Part shown: positions 42,865 to 50,460 of the stretch, one piece after another
Layout: each line of letters begins with the position of its first letter
Position numbering within the stretch: the first letter of the stretch is position 1
Source: Parapedobacter indicus
GTDB lineage: Bacteria; Bacteroidota; Bacteroidia; Sphingobacteriales; Sphingobacteriaceae
NCBI RefSeq assembly: GCF_900113765.1
Contig: NZ_FOQO01000014.1
Location: 99,799-163,798, forward strand
Direction: 5' to 3'
DNA: 64,000 nt
Translations under genes and position numbers: made by a program
The notes under the pieces: model-generated
Told to the model about the DNA's origin: nothing
What the model saw: the letters and a program-made list of their open reading frames with translations, nothing else
Databases searched by the model: none

Positions 42865-43275
42865 TTTCTGGTTTCCTTTCTTTTAGTTTTTTGTTTTACT
42901 TCTATTCATTTGATCGTTCGTGCTACCGGTATGCGATGATCATGGAGGCAAACGTAATACACCAAACCCCAAAAAACCAGCGGGTTGGAACGGTTGACGG
43001 GGTATTGACGGGGTTCTATCGGGAAATTGACGGGAAGGTGAAGGGATGTGACGGGACAGCGCGGAAGCTGCGGGGTTGTGACTTCCGTAAATCGGACCAA
43101 CTTCCGGTCAATGTTGCGCTTCCTCCCGCCGGTATGCGGGAGTTATCCGTTGTTTATCCGTGTGCGATCCGTGCAAACCCCGCATGACGCACGGATGGCA
43201 CGCGGATGGTCAGCACATTAAACTGGAAGAAAAGCAGTATCAAAGCCGGGAAAAGGGCAGGGAAAAACGGGCAGG
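42865..43275. repeat. Gene-free interval with 11-bp-phased iteron-like repeats
   Basis: No protein-like frame is visible here. TGACGGG occurs at 42995, 43006, 43028 and 43049 (steps 11, 22, 21 bases). ATCCGT occurs at 43145, 43156 and 43167 (steps 11, 11). Its complement ACGGAT is at 43191 and a variant GCGGAT at 43202 (step 11). All steps are whole helical turns, so the motifs lie on one face of the DNA. The interval separates the DUF6266 block from the RES/Xre module and would contain the block's promoter. Confidence 0.6.
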
Positions 43276-43728
43276 TCAAAACAATCGGCCGTCCCACTCG
43301 AAGTCTTCGACCGATGATAAGGAAACTTTAAGGGAAAAGTCGGGATGTGTTGTATTAATCAGGAAATTATGTTCCCAGGGAATCGAAGCAGAAGGTACTT
43401 TAAGCAACAGGGAACTTTTCTGCTGGTACCACCGCGAACCTATTTCCTGTAATGCCGGGTATTGGCTGACCGATCGCCAATTTGCCGGTAAACTTGCCAG
43501 TTGGATTTCAGTGACATCACTTTGGTCAACCGCTAAATCGATGAACAGTAATTTATAACTGGTATTCAGGTTTATCGCACTGCGATGGGCAACCAGCTCA
43601 AGCGTTGACAGCGCAATGGATCCTCCTGTATAAACAATGAATTCGTCCTCTCTGTTCCATCGATTGGCTACTCCTGATGCCGTCAATCTCCCGGCATATC
43701 TGGCTCGTCTGATGTTGTACACGATCAT
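43276..43728 (-). CDS. RES-domain toxin
   Basis: A 150-residue RES protein. Signature residues appear in order: arginine in LTASGVANRWN, the tyrosine/glutamate in EFIVYTGGSIALSTLELVAH, and a serine-containing C-terminal section (WEHNFLINTTHPDF). RES toxins degrade NAD+ and are paired with an Xre/ParS-type antitoxin. That partner is encoded 3 bases upstream, as usual for this type II pair, with the antitoxin gene first. The typical HFD motif near the end is replaced by THPDF. Confidence 0.9.
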   Translation of the reverse strand: MIVYNIRRARYAGRLTASGVANRWNREDEFIVYTGGSIALSTLELVAHRSAINLNTSYKLLFIDLAVDQSDVTEIQLASLPANWRSVSQYPALQEIGSRWYQQKSSLLLKVPSASIPWEHNFLINTTHPDFSLKVSLSSVEDFEWDGRLF

Positions 43729-43731
43729 CGG

Positions 43732-44172
43732 TCAGACATTCTCCCCATATTCCAACGCTGTCAACCGATTATCAATGAACTTTATGCCTGAAACGGTCGT
43801 CAAAAAAGAATACGGAGCTTCATTGTCCAACAAGCGGTTTTTTTCCGTAAGCCAGTGCTCAAAATCAGCGGTATTACCGAATACCTCCACTCCGTGTTTG
43901 TACAAAGAGAGCAGCAGAACGATGTGCTCTTTTACATTTCCTTTCAGCACCACATCCGTATTTTGCTTGTAGTTCCGATACGTTCGGGGCGTAATGTTCA
44001 ACCAATCCGAGAGCACACTGTCATTCAAGCCGATTATGCTGTCCAAGAGCATGACAAGTTCGTGATTTGATTTGTTGTTTATGGTGTAAAAATAAATCCC
44101 GGAAAAATCGCTCACCGGTGGAATCCCGGCAATTATCCGCTCCTGCTTCCTATCTAATGTCCCTGTAACCAT
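43732..44172 (-). CDS. Xre/MbcA/ParS-family antitoxin of the RES toxin
   Basis: A 146-residue antitoxin. The central region LDSIIGLNDSVLSDWLNITP, then RTYRNYKQNTDVVLKGNVKE, is the helix-turn-helix of RES-associated Xre antitoxins. The C-terminal toxin-binding domain (LLLSLYKHGVEVFGNTADFE, HWLTEKNRLLDNEAPYSFL) is the MbcA/ParS DUF2384 type. It is first in the operon, 3 bases before the toxin. It should neutralise the toxin and repress the pair. Confidence 0.9.
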   Translation of the reverse strand: MVTGTLDRKQERIIAGIPPVSDFSGIYFYTINNKSNHELVMLLDSIIGLNDSVLSDWLNITPRTYRNYKQNTDVVLKGNVKEHIVLLLSLYKHGVEVFGNTADFEHWLTEKNRLLDNEAPYSFLTTVSGIKFIDNRLTALEYGENV

Positions 44173-44251
44173 ACGATCTTACCATCCTTTCCCGGTAAAG
44201 GTACGGAATATTTTATCTATGAAAAAGGAAATTTTTCCGAATCTGTTATTT

Positions 44252-44557
44252 TTATTCGATCCCGCGATAGCTTTTGCGCAGACGTTCTACATCTTCATCC
44301 CGGAAATATTTTTTGCCTTTAGCCCGTTTGGCCACTTCAATTTCACCGCGCTGCTGGCAACGAAGCAATGTACTTTCGCTGATGCCCACACGTTCGCACG
44401 TATATCCGGCATCGCGGAGCACCGGTTCCGGATCCGGGACAGGGGTCTTTTCGACCGGATAGTCCGGCACTAATTTCAGACAACAATCGGCAATCACGCC
44501 TAATTTTTCATCGATGGAAACCAGGTAGGCTTCGCAGCGTTCAAGTTGCTCTAACAT
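44252..44557 (-). CDS. Excisionase/MerR-like helix-turn-helix protein
   Basis: A 101-residue protein. The N-terminal third is a coiled, acidic helix (MLEQLERCEAYLVSIDEKLG, VIADCCLKLVPDY). After a proline-rich linker, the C-terminal half is a winged helix-turn-helix of the excisionase/MerR kind (CERVGISESTLLRCQQRGEI, KRAKGKKYFRDEDVERLRKS). Similar small proteins accompany mobile elements in Bacteroidota and control gene expression or excision. No integrase is in the window. It is 80 bases from the antitoxin and is encoded separately. Confidence 0.8.
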   Translation of the reverse strand: MLEQLERCEAYLVSIDEKLGVIADCCLKLVPDYPVEKTPVPDPEPVLRDAGYTCERVGISESTLLRCQQRGEIEVAKRAKGKKYFRDEDVERLRKSYRGIE

Positions 44558-44696
44558 AGGAGATACGTTAAAGCCAGCGCCAGCTCGCCGGACTCCGGAA
44601 ACGAATCCGGGCGTAAAACCGCTCTTACCCGCAGATCATCCGTTTCTCCAAAAATGGGGATGGCTTGGTTAAAATAAAAAATTAGTTCATACGTAG

Positions 44697-45020
44697 TTAA
44701 GATTCCTCTTCGGCAGATTTGTTACGCTTGCGACGGTACCACCAATGCCGGATACGCACCCAGAGCAAACCAAAAATTGTTGTACCCAGCACACGGTTCG
44801 GCACCGTCTCCGGGAAAAACCGGTTGACCGGCGTATCCAATGCTTTACCCAATTTGAAAAGTGTTCCGGTTCCAGGCAGGGATTTGCCACTTTCGATCTG
44901 CGTGATGGCGGGTTGCGAACGACCGATGGCTTTTGCCAGCTGATCTTGGGTCATTCCCTTTTTTAGCCGCGCCTTCATGATACGGGCTCCCAATTCAAAT
45001 TTGTATTTCTCAAAATTCAT
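44697..45020 (-). CDS. Cro/C1-type regulator with hydrophobic C-terminal segment
   Basis: 107 residues from ATG 45020 (MNFEKYKFELGARIMKARLK), preferred over 45044. The helix-turn-helix is KGMTQDQLAKAIGRSQPAIT, QIESGKSLPGTGTLFKLGKA. Past residue 70 is a moderately hydrophobic, aromatic stretch (VLGTTIFGLLWVRIRHWWYR) and a basic/acidic end, possibly a membrane tether. The dyad at 45063-45085 just upstream is a candidate autoregulatory site. Function otherwise unknown. Confidence 0.82.
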   Translation of the reverse strand: MNFEKYKFELGARIMKARLKKGMTQDQLAKAIGRSQPAITQIESGKSLPGTGTLFKLGKALDTPVNRFFPETVPNRVLGTTIFGLLWVRIRHWWYRRKRNKSAEEES

Positions 45021-45062
45021 ACCACCTAGGTCCATACCGGCCAACTGCCATTAAAATATAAC

Positions 45063-45085
45063 TGTAGTTTATATAAACAACTACA
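45063..45085 (-). promoter_or_regulatory. Candidate operator of the Cro/C1-type regulator
   Basis: TGTAGTT (45063-45069) and AACTACA (45079-45085) form a perfect 7+7 inverted repeat around a TATATAAAC spacer, centred 54 bases before the start of the regulator at 45020. The spacer is A+T-rich, and the position suits autoregulation. Confidence 0.55.
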
Positions 45086-45160
45086 TATTAGGTATTTACA
45101 TCAAAAATACACAGTTTCACCCCCGTCTTCCGATGGAGGAAGGCCTTAAATCCAAAACAT

Positions 45161-45346
45161 ATGTATTCAAAAACCATTCATTCTTCAATCTTGGAAATCC
45201 CCCAGGGGATGAACCGTTTGCCTGTCCATCACTCGGACGCTATAGAAGGCGGTAAACGCCGGGAAGGCGCTTTCCTCGGCCGTGCCATCATCGGCATGAT
45301 CGGCGGCATGATCGTCCCCGGTGGGTTTATTATTGCTTTCTTCTGA
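45161..45346 (+). CDS. Putative double-glycine-leader bacteriocin precursor
   Basis: A 61-residue ORF, ATG 45161 to TGA 45346. Residues 1-31 resemble a double-glycine leader: L20 and I28 occupy the -12 and -4 positions before GG (residues 30-31). Cleavage would release a 30-residue core, KRREGAFLGRAIIGMIGGMI and then VPGGFIIAFF: basic at the front, then glycine-rich and strongly hydrophobic with GxxxG spacing, like class II pore-forming bacteriocins. Codons favour GGC and ATC, like coding DNA. A C39-peptidase exporter that would process such leaders begins 742 bases downstream on the same strand. It is antisense to the tail of the rhomboid-like gene. No strong ribosome-binding site is adjacent. 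Confidence 0.5.
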   Translation: MYSKTIHSSILEIPQGMNRLPVHHSDAIEGGKRREGAFLGRAIIGMIGGMIVPGGFIIAFF

Positions 45347-45991
45347 TGCAACGGAAAAATCTGCGTTTCGTATGATTTCAGTCATGGAAGCTGGCCTGAT
45401 CAAAAAAGCCAGGAGGATACCTGCCAGTGCGCCGTACAGATGGATGGCGCCTGCAGGATCCTTTAGTAAGGCAAGGATGCCCAATGCGGCCAGTAATACC
45501 AATGCGATCCACAACGGCAAGACATCCGATGCGAATGCAGGCATTCCGGCTATGGGTTCTACAGGAAAATATATCAGGAAAAATAGCACGAGCGCCATGA
45601 CCAACGCCGAAGCACCGGCAGACCAGTGCTTTCTTTGCTTCCTGTATTGGATTGCTGTGAGCATGCCTACAAACAAGGCGGCAAACAAAATGAAAAATAA
45701 CAAGAGCAAGCGCCCATTGATTACGCCGAAGTCATCCACCAACATGTATTCAACCTCAGGCAACGCCAAGCATAGCAGCATGCTGTTAATCAGCAAATGC
45801 ATTTCGTTGATATGTACAAATACCGATGTCAATATGGAACGTATCCTTCGCCCCCGGTAAATGGAATACGGATGCATGCGCCAGGTATCGAACAACCGTG
45901 GGTTCCGCAGTGCGGATATACTCACCGCGACAATGGCAGCAATGATCAAATAAGCCAACGGCGTATGATGCACAGGAGCAAACATAGACAA
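45185..45991 (-). CDS. Rhomboid-like intramembrane protein
   Basis: A 268-residue membrane protein with six helices. Rhomboid features: RGRRIRSILTSVFVHINEMH, LLINSMLL after it, the serine loop GASA with S128, and HLYGALAG with H184, so the Ser-His dyad is kept although the usual GxSG is GASA. The last 54 residues (SEESNNKPTGDDHAADHADD onward) lie beyond the final helix, are low-complexity, and are antisense to the putative bacteriocin precursor, so the true end of the protein may matter less there. It is divergent from the exporter. A protease or an immunity-like role is possible. Confidence 0.75.
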   Translation of the reverse strand: MSMFAPVHHTPLAYLIIAAIVAVSISALRNPRLFDTWRMHPYSIYRGRRIRSILTSVFVHINEMHLLINSMLLCLALPEVEYMLVDDFGVINGRLLLLFFILFAALFVGMLTAIQYRKQRKHWSAGASALVMALVLFFLIYFPVEPIAGMPAFASDVLPLWIALVLLAALGILALLKDPAGAIHLYGALAGILLAFLIRPASMTEIIRNADFSVASEESNNKPTGDDHAADHADDGTAEESAFPAFTAFYSVRVMDRQTVHPLGDFQD

Positions 45992-46087
45992 CTATTTTAG
46001 GTCCGTTTAGGGACAATCGGCAGTTCAAACGATCACTAAAGTAATTAATTCCATTTCGGAATACCAAACCTCAATTGTAACAAACAC

Positions 46088-48244
46088 ATGACAACCATCC
46101 GCCAGCACGATCGCAGCGACTGCGGAGCGGCGTGCCTAGCCGGCATTGCCACTCACTATGGCAAATCCCTTTCGGTAGCCCATGTTCGGCTGCTGGCCGG
46201 TACAGATGCCACCGGAACCACGCTTTCCGACTTGCACCGGGCAGCGCTCAAATTGGGTTTCCAAGCCGAGTCTGTAGTTGGGGATTACGCCGGGCTGTCA
46301 CAAGCCCCGCTTCCTGCCATCGTACACCTTGACCATGCCGATACCGGTGCCCATTTCGTGGTCATCGTCCGCGTGGGAAAACGCACCGTTACGCTGCTTG
46401 ATCCGGCCGACGGGCACCGGCATCGCTGGCCGGTAGAACGTTTCAATAGCTATTGGAGTGGAGCCGCTCTCCTGCTTCTTCCCGGTCCGGGGTTTCTCAT
46501 GGATGACTGTGCCCCTGCCCCTACCATCCGGCGGCGCATCGTTCAACTGCTGCTTCCGTACCGGCGCCGTCTCGCACGTGCGCTTTTGCTGGCGCTGCTC
46601 GTCACGGTACTCGCCATGGCTGGTGCATTATTCGTCGGCCTGCTCACCGACCGCATCATACCCTTCGGAAAAACAGACTCCCTGCATCGCATGGGTGTGC
46701 TCTTCGTACTCATCCTCCTGCTGCAGGTGGCCGCCAGCGCGGTTCGGAAATCCATCACACTGCATACGGCGCGGCTCCTAGACAGCAGGCTTTTACGCAG
46801 TTACATCACGCACCTGTTACAGCTTCCTCAATCTGTATTTAACAGCATGCAGCCCGGCGAGCTGCTTTCTCGCATGGGCGATGCCCTGCTGATCCGGCGC
46901 CTGGTCAACGACCTGCTGATCCAGTCGGGCGTACCGGCACTTTCACTGGTGGCGGTGCTGCTCATAGCGCTTGTACGCCACCCCTTGCTGGCGATCTGGC
47001 TGTTACTCAGCATCGGGGTATATGCAGGTATCTACGCGCTGGCTAACACCTTTCACCGCACCGTGCAGCACCGGCTACTGATTTCCGAAGCAGCGCTGGA
47101 TGCCCGGTTCACCGAAACCTTCGCCGCCATCCATACCGTCAAGCAACTTGGCTCGGAACGATTGCATCGTACCCGCTTGGATGCACATACGCACGACTTC
47201 CTCTCTGCCGCGCATACCGCCGGCCGGGTGGGCCTATGGGCCGAGGAAGCGACCTCCCTCCTCGCCCAGGGCTTTTCACTGGCGCTGCTGTGGGGCGGGG
47301 GCACACTGGTGCTCAATGGCGGACTTTCGCTCGGCGAGCTGTTGGCTTTTTATACGCTCAGTGGTTATTTCAGCACGGCCGCGGCCCAGCTGATGCCGCT
47401 GGCCCGGCATGTGCAGGAGGCCCGCATCGCTGCGGAACGCCTTTTCGACCTGTGGGACATTCCGGCTACCGATCCACCTGGTGCCACGCGATTTACGCCC
47501 GAAGATATCTTTCCCGTTGTACTGGATGACGTGCATTTTACGTACCGTGACCGGGTTGAAACGCTACGCGGAATATCACTTACCCTCGCGCGGGGAACCC
47601 TCACCGTTATCCGTGGAGCCTCCGGCTCGGGCAAAAGCACCCTGATTTCGTTACTTCTGCGCCAATATGTTCCAACAACAGGACACATTCATCTGGGCAT
47701 CCACCCACTGGAACTAATCGACCGGGAAACCTTGCATCGGCATATCGCGGTTGTGCCTCAACACACGCAGCTCATTGACGATTCCTTTGCGGCCAACATA
47801 TGCCTGGGTGAAACACCCAATCCGGAAAAGCTGGAAACACTCTGCAACGAGCTCGGACTGCTGCCGCTCATCGGCACCTGGCCTAAGGGACTTGACACAC
47901 CCATCGGACCCGATGGGTGCCTGCTCAGTGGTGGGCAACGCCAGCTCGTCGCACTTGCCCGGGCGCTTTATCGGCAGCCTAAGTTGCTACTACTGGATGA
48001 AGCCACTGCGGCATTGGACCCTGCTACCGAAGCCCGAGTACACCGCCTCCTGATGCGCCGGAAAGCTACCGGCATGACCATCCTATGGATCTGCCACAAG
48101 GAAAACAGCCTGCCATTTGCAGACGTCGTATATCAATTGGAAGATGGCCGGCTCCTTCCTTCCACATACCGCACCACGGGTACAGCCGCCACCGCCATAC
48201 CGGACCATGGCGTGGCGGCCAGGGCCCAACCTCCCGGCGCCTAA
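46088..48244 (+). CDS. Peptidase-containing (C39) ABC exporter of double-glycine peptides
   Basis: A 718-residue PCAT. N-terminal C39 peptidase: C12 (SDCGAACLAG), H89 (GAHFVVIV) and D105 (LLDPADG) give a complete catalytic triad. Six transmembrane helices follow (about 155-430), then the ATPase: Walker A GASGSGKST near 510, signature LSGGQRQLV near 611, Walker B LLLLDEAT near 633, H-loop WICHKENS. It cuts after GG and exports the core peptide. No HlyD-type adaptor is adjacent. The best local substrate is the 61-residue ORF at 45161. An AraC gene follows after 13 bases. Confidence 0.95.
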   Translation: MTTIRQHDRSDCGAACLAGIATHYGKSLSVAHVRLLAGTDATGTTLSDLHRAALKLGFQAESVVGDYAGLSQAPLPAIVHLDHADTGAHFVVIVRVGKRTVTLLDPADGHRHRWPVERFNSYWSGAALLLLPGPGFLMDDCAPAPTIRRRIVQLLLPYRRRLARALLLALLVTVLAMAGALFVGLLTDRIIPFGKTDSLHRMGVLFVLILLLQVAASAVRKSITLHTARLLDSRLLRSYITHLLQLPQSVFNSMQPGELLSRMGDALLIRRLVNDLLIQSGVPALSLVAVLLIALVRHPLLAIWLLLSIGVYAGIYALANTFHRTVQHRLLISEAALDARFTETFAAIHTVKQLGSERLHRTRLDAHTHDFLSAAHTAGRVGLWAEEATSLLAQGFSLALLWGGGTLVLNGGLSLGELLAFYTLSGYFSTAAAQLMPLARHVQEARIAAERLFDLWDIPATDPPGATRFTPEDIFPVVLDDVHFTYRDRVETLRGISLTLARGTLTVIRGASGSGKSTLISLLLRQYVPTTGHIHLGIHPLELIDRETLHRHIAVVPQHTQLIDDSFAANICLGETPNPEKLETLCNELGLLPLIGTWPKGLDTPIGPDGCLLSGGQRQLVALARALYRQPKLLLLDEATAALDPATEARVHRLLMRRKATGMTILWICHKENSLPFADVVYQLEDGRLLPSTYRTTGTAATAIPDHGVAARAQPPGA

Positions 48245-48257
48245 TCTTGAAAACACC

Positions 48258-49241
48258 ATGCTTCCCGCCATCCAGGTAGCCGATGATCATGCCCGCGTCC
48301 GGGACGAAGCCACCCTCGCAGCGATACGGACAGAATGCCGCTATCAGCTGCCGGGGGCCATACCGGATGTCTGGAAACGCCCGGACTGGCAGGTGGTGGA
48401 GCAGGCCTTCGACCTACCGGACGTTTATGTGAGCTATATCGAAGTACGGACCTACGCGGCTTCCACATGCATCCCCATCCAATGCCCCCGGTATGATCTC
48501 TATTGGTTGTATCTGGTGCGTGGCGCAATGGATATTACCACACCGGACACAAGGAAAGCCCTGGTAACAACAACGGAAAAACACTACCGGGTGAGCTACC
48601 TCCCCGCAGGCCGGTATGCGTGCAGCTTCGGCGAAGGCACGCATCACATTTTTTATGTAGTGCACAAGCCGAAGGCATTGTTCCGTGAAGAAAGCCCGGA
48701 GCTAGGCATGGAGGCTACGGTCATCAGCGCCGTGAAAACCCGGCTTGCCGTGCATGCCGCCAGCTACGAACTTTCCATGCAGGATGGCTCAGCAGCGTCT
48801 ATCCTTCGGTTTCTGCGTGCACCCGGAAATACGTATCTCAGGCGCAGCCAATCTATTATGCACCTCTCGCTTGAACTGGTGTTCATCGCCCACCAAACCC
48901 TGCTCGGCCATGCCGAAGGAAAAGCCATCGGTGCCGAATGGGCTGAACAGCTAAAAGCATACATTAATCGATGCATTTTGGAGGGCACACCGATAACTGC
49001 CGACAGCGTTGCGGAACAATTCCGGATATCGGCCGTCTATGCCCGAAGGTTATTCAAAACACACCACGGTGAAACGATAGGCAGCTACATCACGCGGCAG
49101 AAGTTGGAACTGGCCGTACAGCTGTTGCAGGAAGGGGACCCGCCTGTCCGGGTAGCCCGTTATCTCGGCTGGACGCCTGCGCATTTCAGCCGGGCCTACC
49201 GCGCTAAATTCGGACACCCGCCGAGCCAGCGCCATTTATAA
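48258..49241 (+). CDS. AraC-family regulator of the peptide-export locus
   Basis: A 327-residue protein from ATG 48258 (MLPAIQVADDHARVRDEATL); the frame upstream overlaps the exporter and is a shadow. The N-terminal part has a cupin-like barrel (YDLYWLYLVRGAMDITTPDT, YRVSYLPAGRYACSFGEGTH). The C-terminal 100 residues are the AraC domain: ITADSVAEQFRISAVYARRL, FKTHHGETIGSYITRQKLEL, VRVARYLGWTPAHFSRAYRA, KFGHPPSQRH. It is 13 bases after the exporter and likely in the same operon, so it may control the export locus in response to a small molecule. Confidence 0.88.
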   Translation: MLPAIQVADDHARVRDEATLAAIRTECRYQLPGAIPDVWKRPDWQVVEQAFDLPDVYVSYIEVRTYAASTCIPIQCPRYDLYWLYLVRGAMDITTPDTRKALVTTTEKHYRVSYLPAGRYACSFGEGTHHIFYVVHKPKALFREESPELGMEATVISAVKTRLAVHAASYELSMQDGSAASILRFLRAPGNTYLRRSQSIMHLSLELVFIAHQTLLGHAEGKAIGAEWAEQLKAYINRCILEGTPITADSVAEQFRISAVYARRLFKTHHGETIGSYITRQKLELAVQLLQEGDPPVRVARYLGWTPAHFSRAYRAKFGHPPSQRHL

Positions 49242-49277
49242 GTATACGAGATGCCCCAAATGCAGGTCGACTATTTA

Positions 49278-49308
49278 TTGGAAATATCCATGTTGTTTGG
49301 TAACTTTG
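49278..49308 (+). promoter_or_regulatory. Promoter of the PIN toxin-antitoxin pair
   Basis: TTG at 49278-49280 and a perfect TAACTTTG at 49301-49308 fit the Bacteroidota -33/-7 pattern with a 20-base spacer. The ATG at 49315 is 6 bases after the -7 element, so the transcript would have almost no leader. Confidence 0.55.
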
Positions 49309-49314
49309 TGTATT

Positions 49315-49623
49315 ATGGAGCGTATTGTATTAGAAGTAGATGGAAACATAGCCGCTAAGTGGAAGCAGGCTTCCGCAGAGAAGCGGAGTAAGGTTTTAGC
49401 CTTTCTCAACAATGCCCTTGACCTTATTGATGAGCCTACGGCCAATGGTGGCGTTAACAAGGGTTATGCCCTTCCCAGCGAACGGAAGATGCGTCGCCAT
49501 GACGAGCGGGTACAAAGCAAAACGCCAGAATACCTGAAATTTCTAGACGAAATGGGGGAAATAGCTGCAAAGAACGGGCTAACGCAGCAAGCACTCGATG
49601 AATTGCTTGCTGAAGATGAATAA
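49315..49623 (+). CDS. Antitoxin of a PIN-domain type II pair
   Basis: A 102-residue protein from ATG 49315 (MERIVLEVDGNIAAKWKQAS). It is helical and charged: AEKRSKVLAFLNNALDLIDE, then a disordered part (KMRRHDERVQSKTPEYLKFL) and a C-terminal helix (NGLTQQALDELLAEDE). The arrangement, DNA-binding helices first and toxin-binding tail last, and the 8-base overlap with a PIN toxin gene identify it as an antitoxin by context rather than by a specific family match. It is expected to bind the toxin and repress its own promoter. Confidence 0.8.
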   Translation: MERIVLEVDGNIAAKWKQASAEKRSKVLAFLNNALDLIDEPTANGGVNKGYALPSERKMRRHDERVQSKTPEYLKFLDEMGEIAAKNGLTQQALDELLAEDE

Positions 49624-50026
49624 ACCAATATTTGTCTTTGATTGCAATGCGCTGATCAGCGCACATCTCATCCCAAAATCCATTAGCCGAAAAGCTTTTG
49701 AAAAAGCAATGCAGGCTGGCATATTGGTTCGTTCTCCAACGACATTTTTAGAATTCTCGACACGGTTTGCACGCTCAAAGTTTGACAAATATCTCTCCTT
49801 AGAAAATCGACTGGCCATCGTCTCGGCATTTAAACAACAAAGCTTGCTTATCGAACCTACCGTAAGTATTAAAGCCGTTGACGATCCCGATGACGATAAA
49901 TACCTCGAACTGGCTATTGCTTCAAATGCTGCCTGTATCGTATCAGGCGACAAACATTTGCTAAATTTACACCCGTTCGAGAACATTCCTATTCTGTCGA
50001 CAGCTGATTTTTTTGATAAATTTTAA
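49616..50026 (+). CDS. PIN-domain toxin (putative ribonuclease)
   Basis: A 136-residue protein from ATG 49616 (MNKPIFVFDCNALISAHLIP), overlapping the antitoxin stop. Acidic PIN residues are visible: D in VFDCNALIS, E in TTFLEFSTR, D-rich VDDPDDDKYLELAI, and the C-terminal SGDKHLLNL. This is the pattern of the 'putative toxin-antitoxin system toxin, PIN family' COG1569. It probably cleaves RNA. All expected acidic residues are present. Confidence 0.9.
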   Translation: MNKPIFVFDCNALISAHLIPKSISRKAFEKAMQAGILVRSPTTFLEFSTRFARSKFDKYLSLENRLAIVSAFKQQSLLIEPTVSIKAVDDPDDDKYLELAIASNAACIVSGDKHLLNLHPFENIPILSTADFFDKF

Positions 50027-50048
50027 ATTCCACATAAGCGAGAATGCT

Positions 50049-50258
50049 ATGTCAGACGTGCAACTTTACACCAAACTATCCAGTCTTCCTTCTTCTTTGA
50101 AGAGCGAGGTTGCTGATTTTATTGATTTTCTTTTGTATAAATCAAAGGCTAAAGAAAAGAAAGAGAGATCCAGGATTGCGGGAAAAGCCAAAGGTTTAAT
50201 TGTGATGAAATCTGATTTCGACGATCCCATACCCGGGTTTGAAGACTACACGAAATGA
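50049..50258 (+). CDS. DUF2281 (VapB-like) antitoxin, orphan
   Basis: A 69-residue protein from ATG 50049 (MSDVQLYTKLSSLPSSLKSE), then VADFIDFLLYKSKAKEKKER and a C-terminal toxin-binding tail GLIVMKSDFDDPIPGFEDYTK (positions 49-69). This is the DUF2281 antitoxin type that pairs with VapC PIN toxins. The toxin gene that overlaps it by 4 bases is broken after 17 codons, so the antitoxin is now an orphan. Confidence 0.87.
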   Translation: MSDVQLYTKLSSLPSSLKSEVADFIDFLLYKSKAKEKKERSRIAGKAKGLIVMKSDFDDPIPGFEDYTK

Positions 50259-50308
50259 ATCTCTTGCTGGATACCCATGCGCTGCTTTGGTATATAACCG
50301 ATGCTTGA
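50255..50308 (+). pseudogene. VapC toxin cut to 17 codons
   Basis: ATG 50255 begins MNLLLDTHALLWYITDA, the usual first strand and helix of a VapC PIN toxin, including the first catalytic aspartate in LLDTHALLW. It then meets a TGA at 50306. The expected remaining 110 or so residues are not seen in any frame downstream. The start overlaps the DUF2281 antitoxin as in intact pairs. Confidence 0.85.
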
Positions 50309-50460
50309 ACCACCAATAACTCTTCTTAAACAAGAAAACGATTCCCTAAGCTACCCATAATCGGCACAGCAATTGGTGGCGCCAACGTATCAAATAAATC
50401 AACACTTTCCAGATCAAATAAATCAAAAGTACCCCTCTGCCCTGCCCTACTTTTGCTTTC

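Noticed and set aside
42994..43207. CRISPR-like array
   Set aside because: The repeats are only 6-7 bases at 11-base steps; there are no 24-37-base direct repeats with spacers, and no cas genes in the window.
48117..48257. Upstream extension of the AraC frame
   Set aside because: It lies inside the exporter gene and has no AraC-like sequence; ATG 48258 fits the intergenic position.
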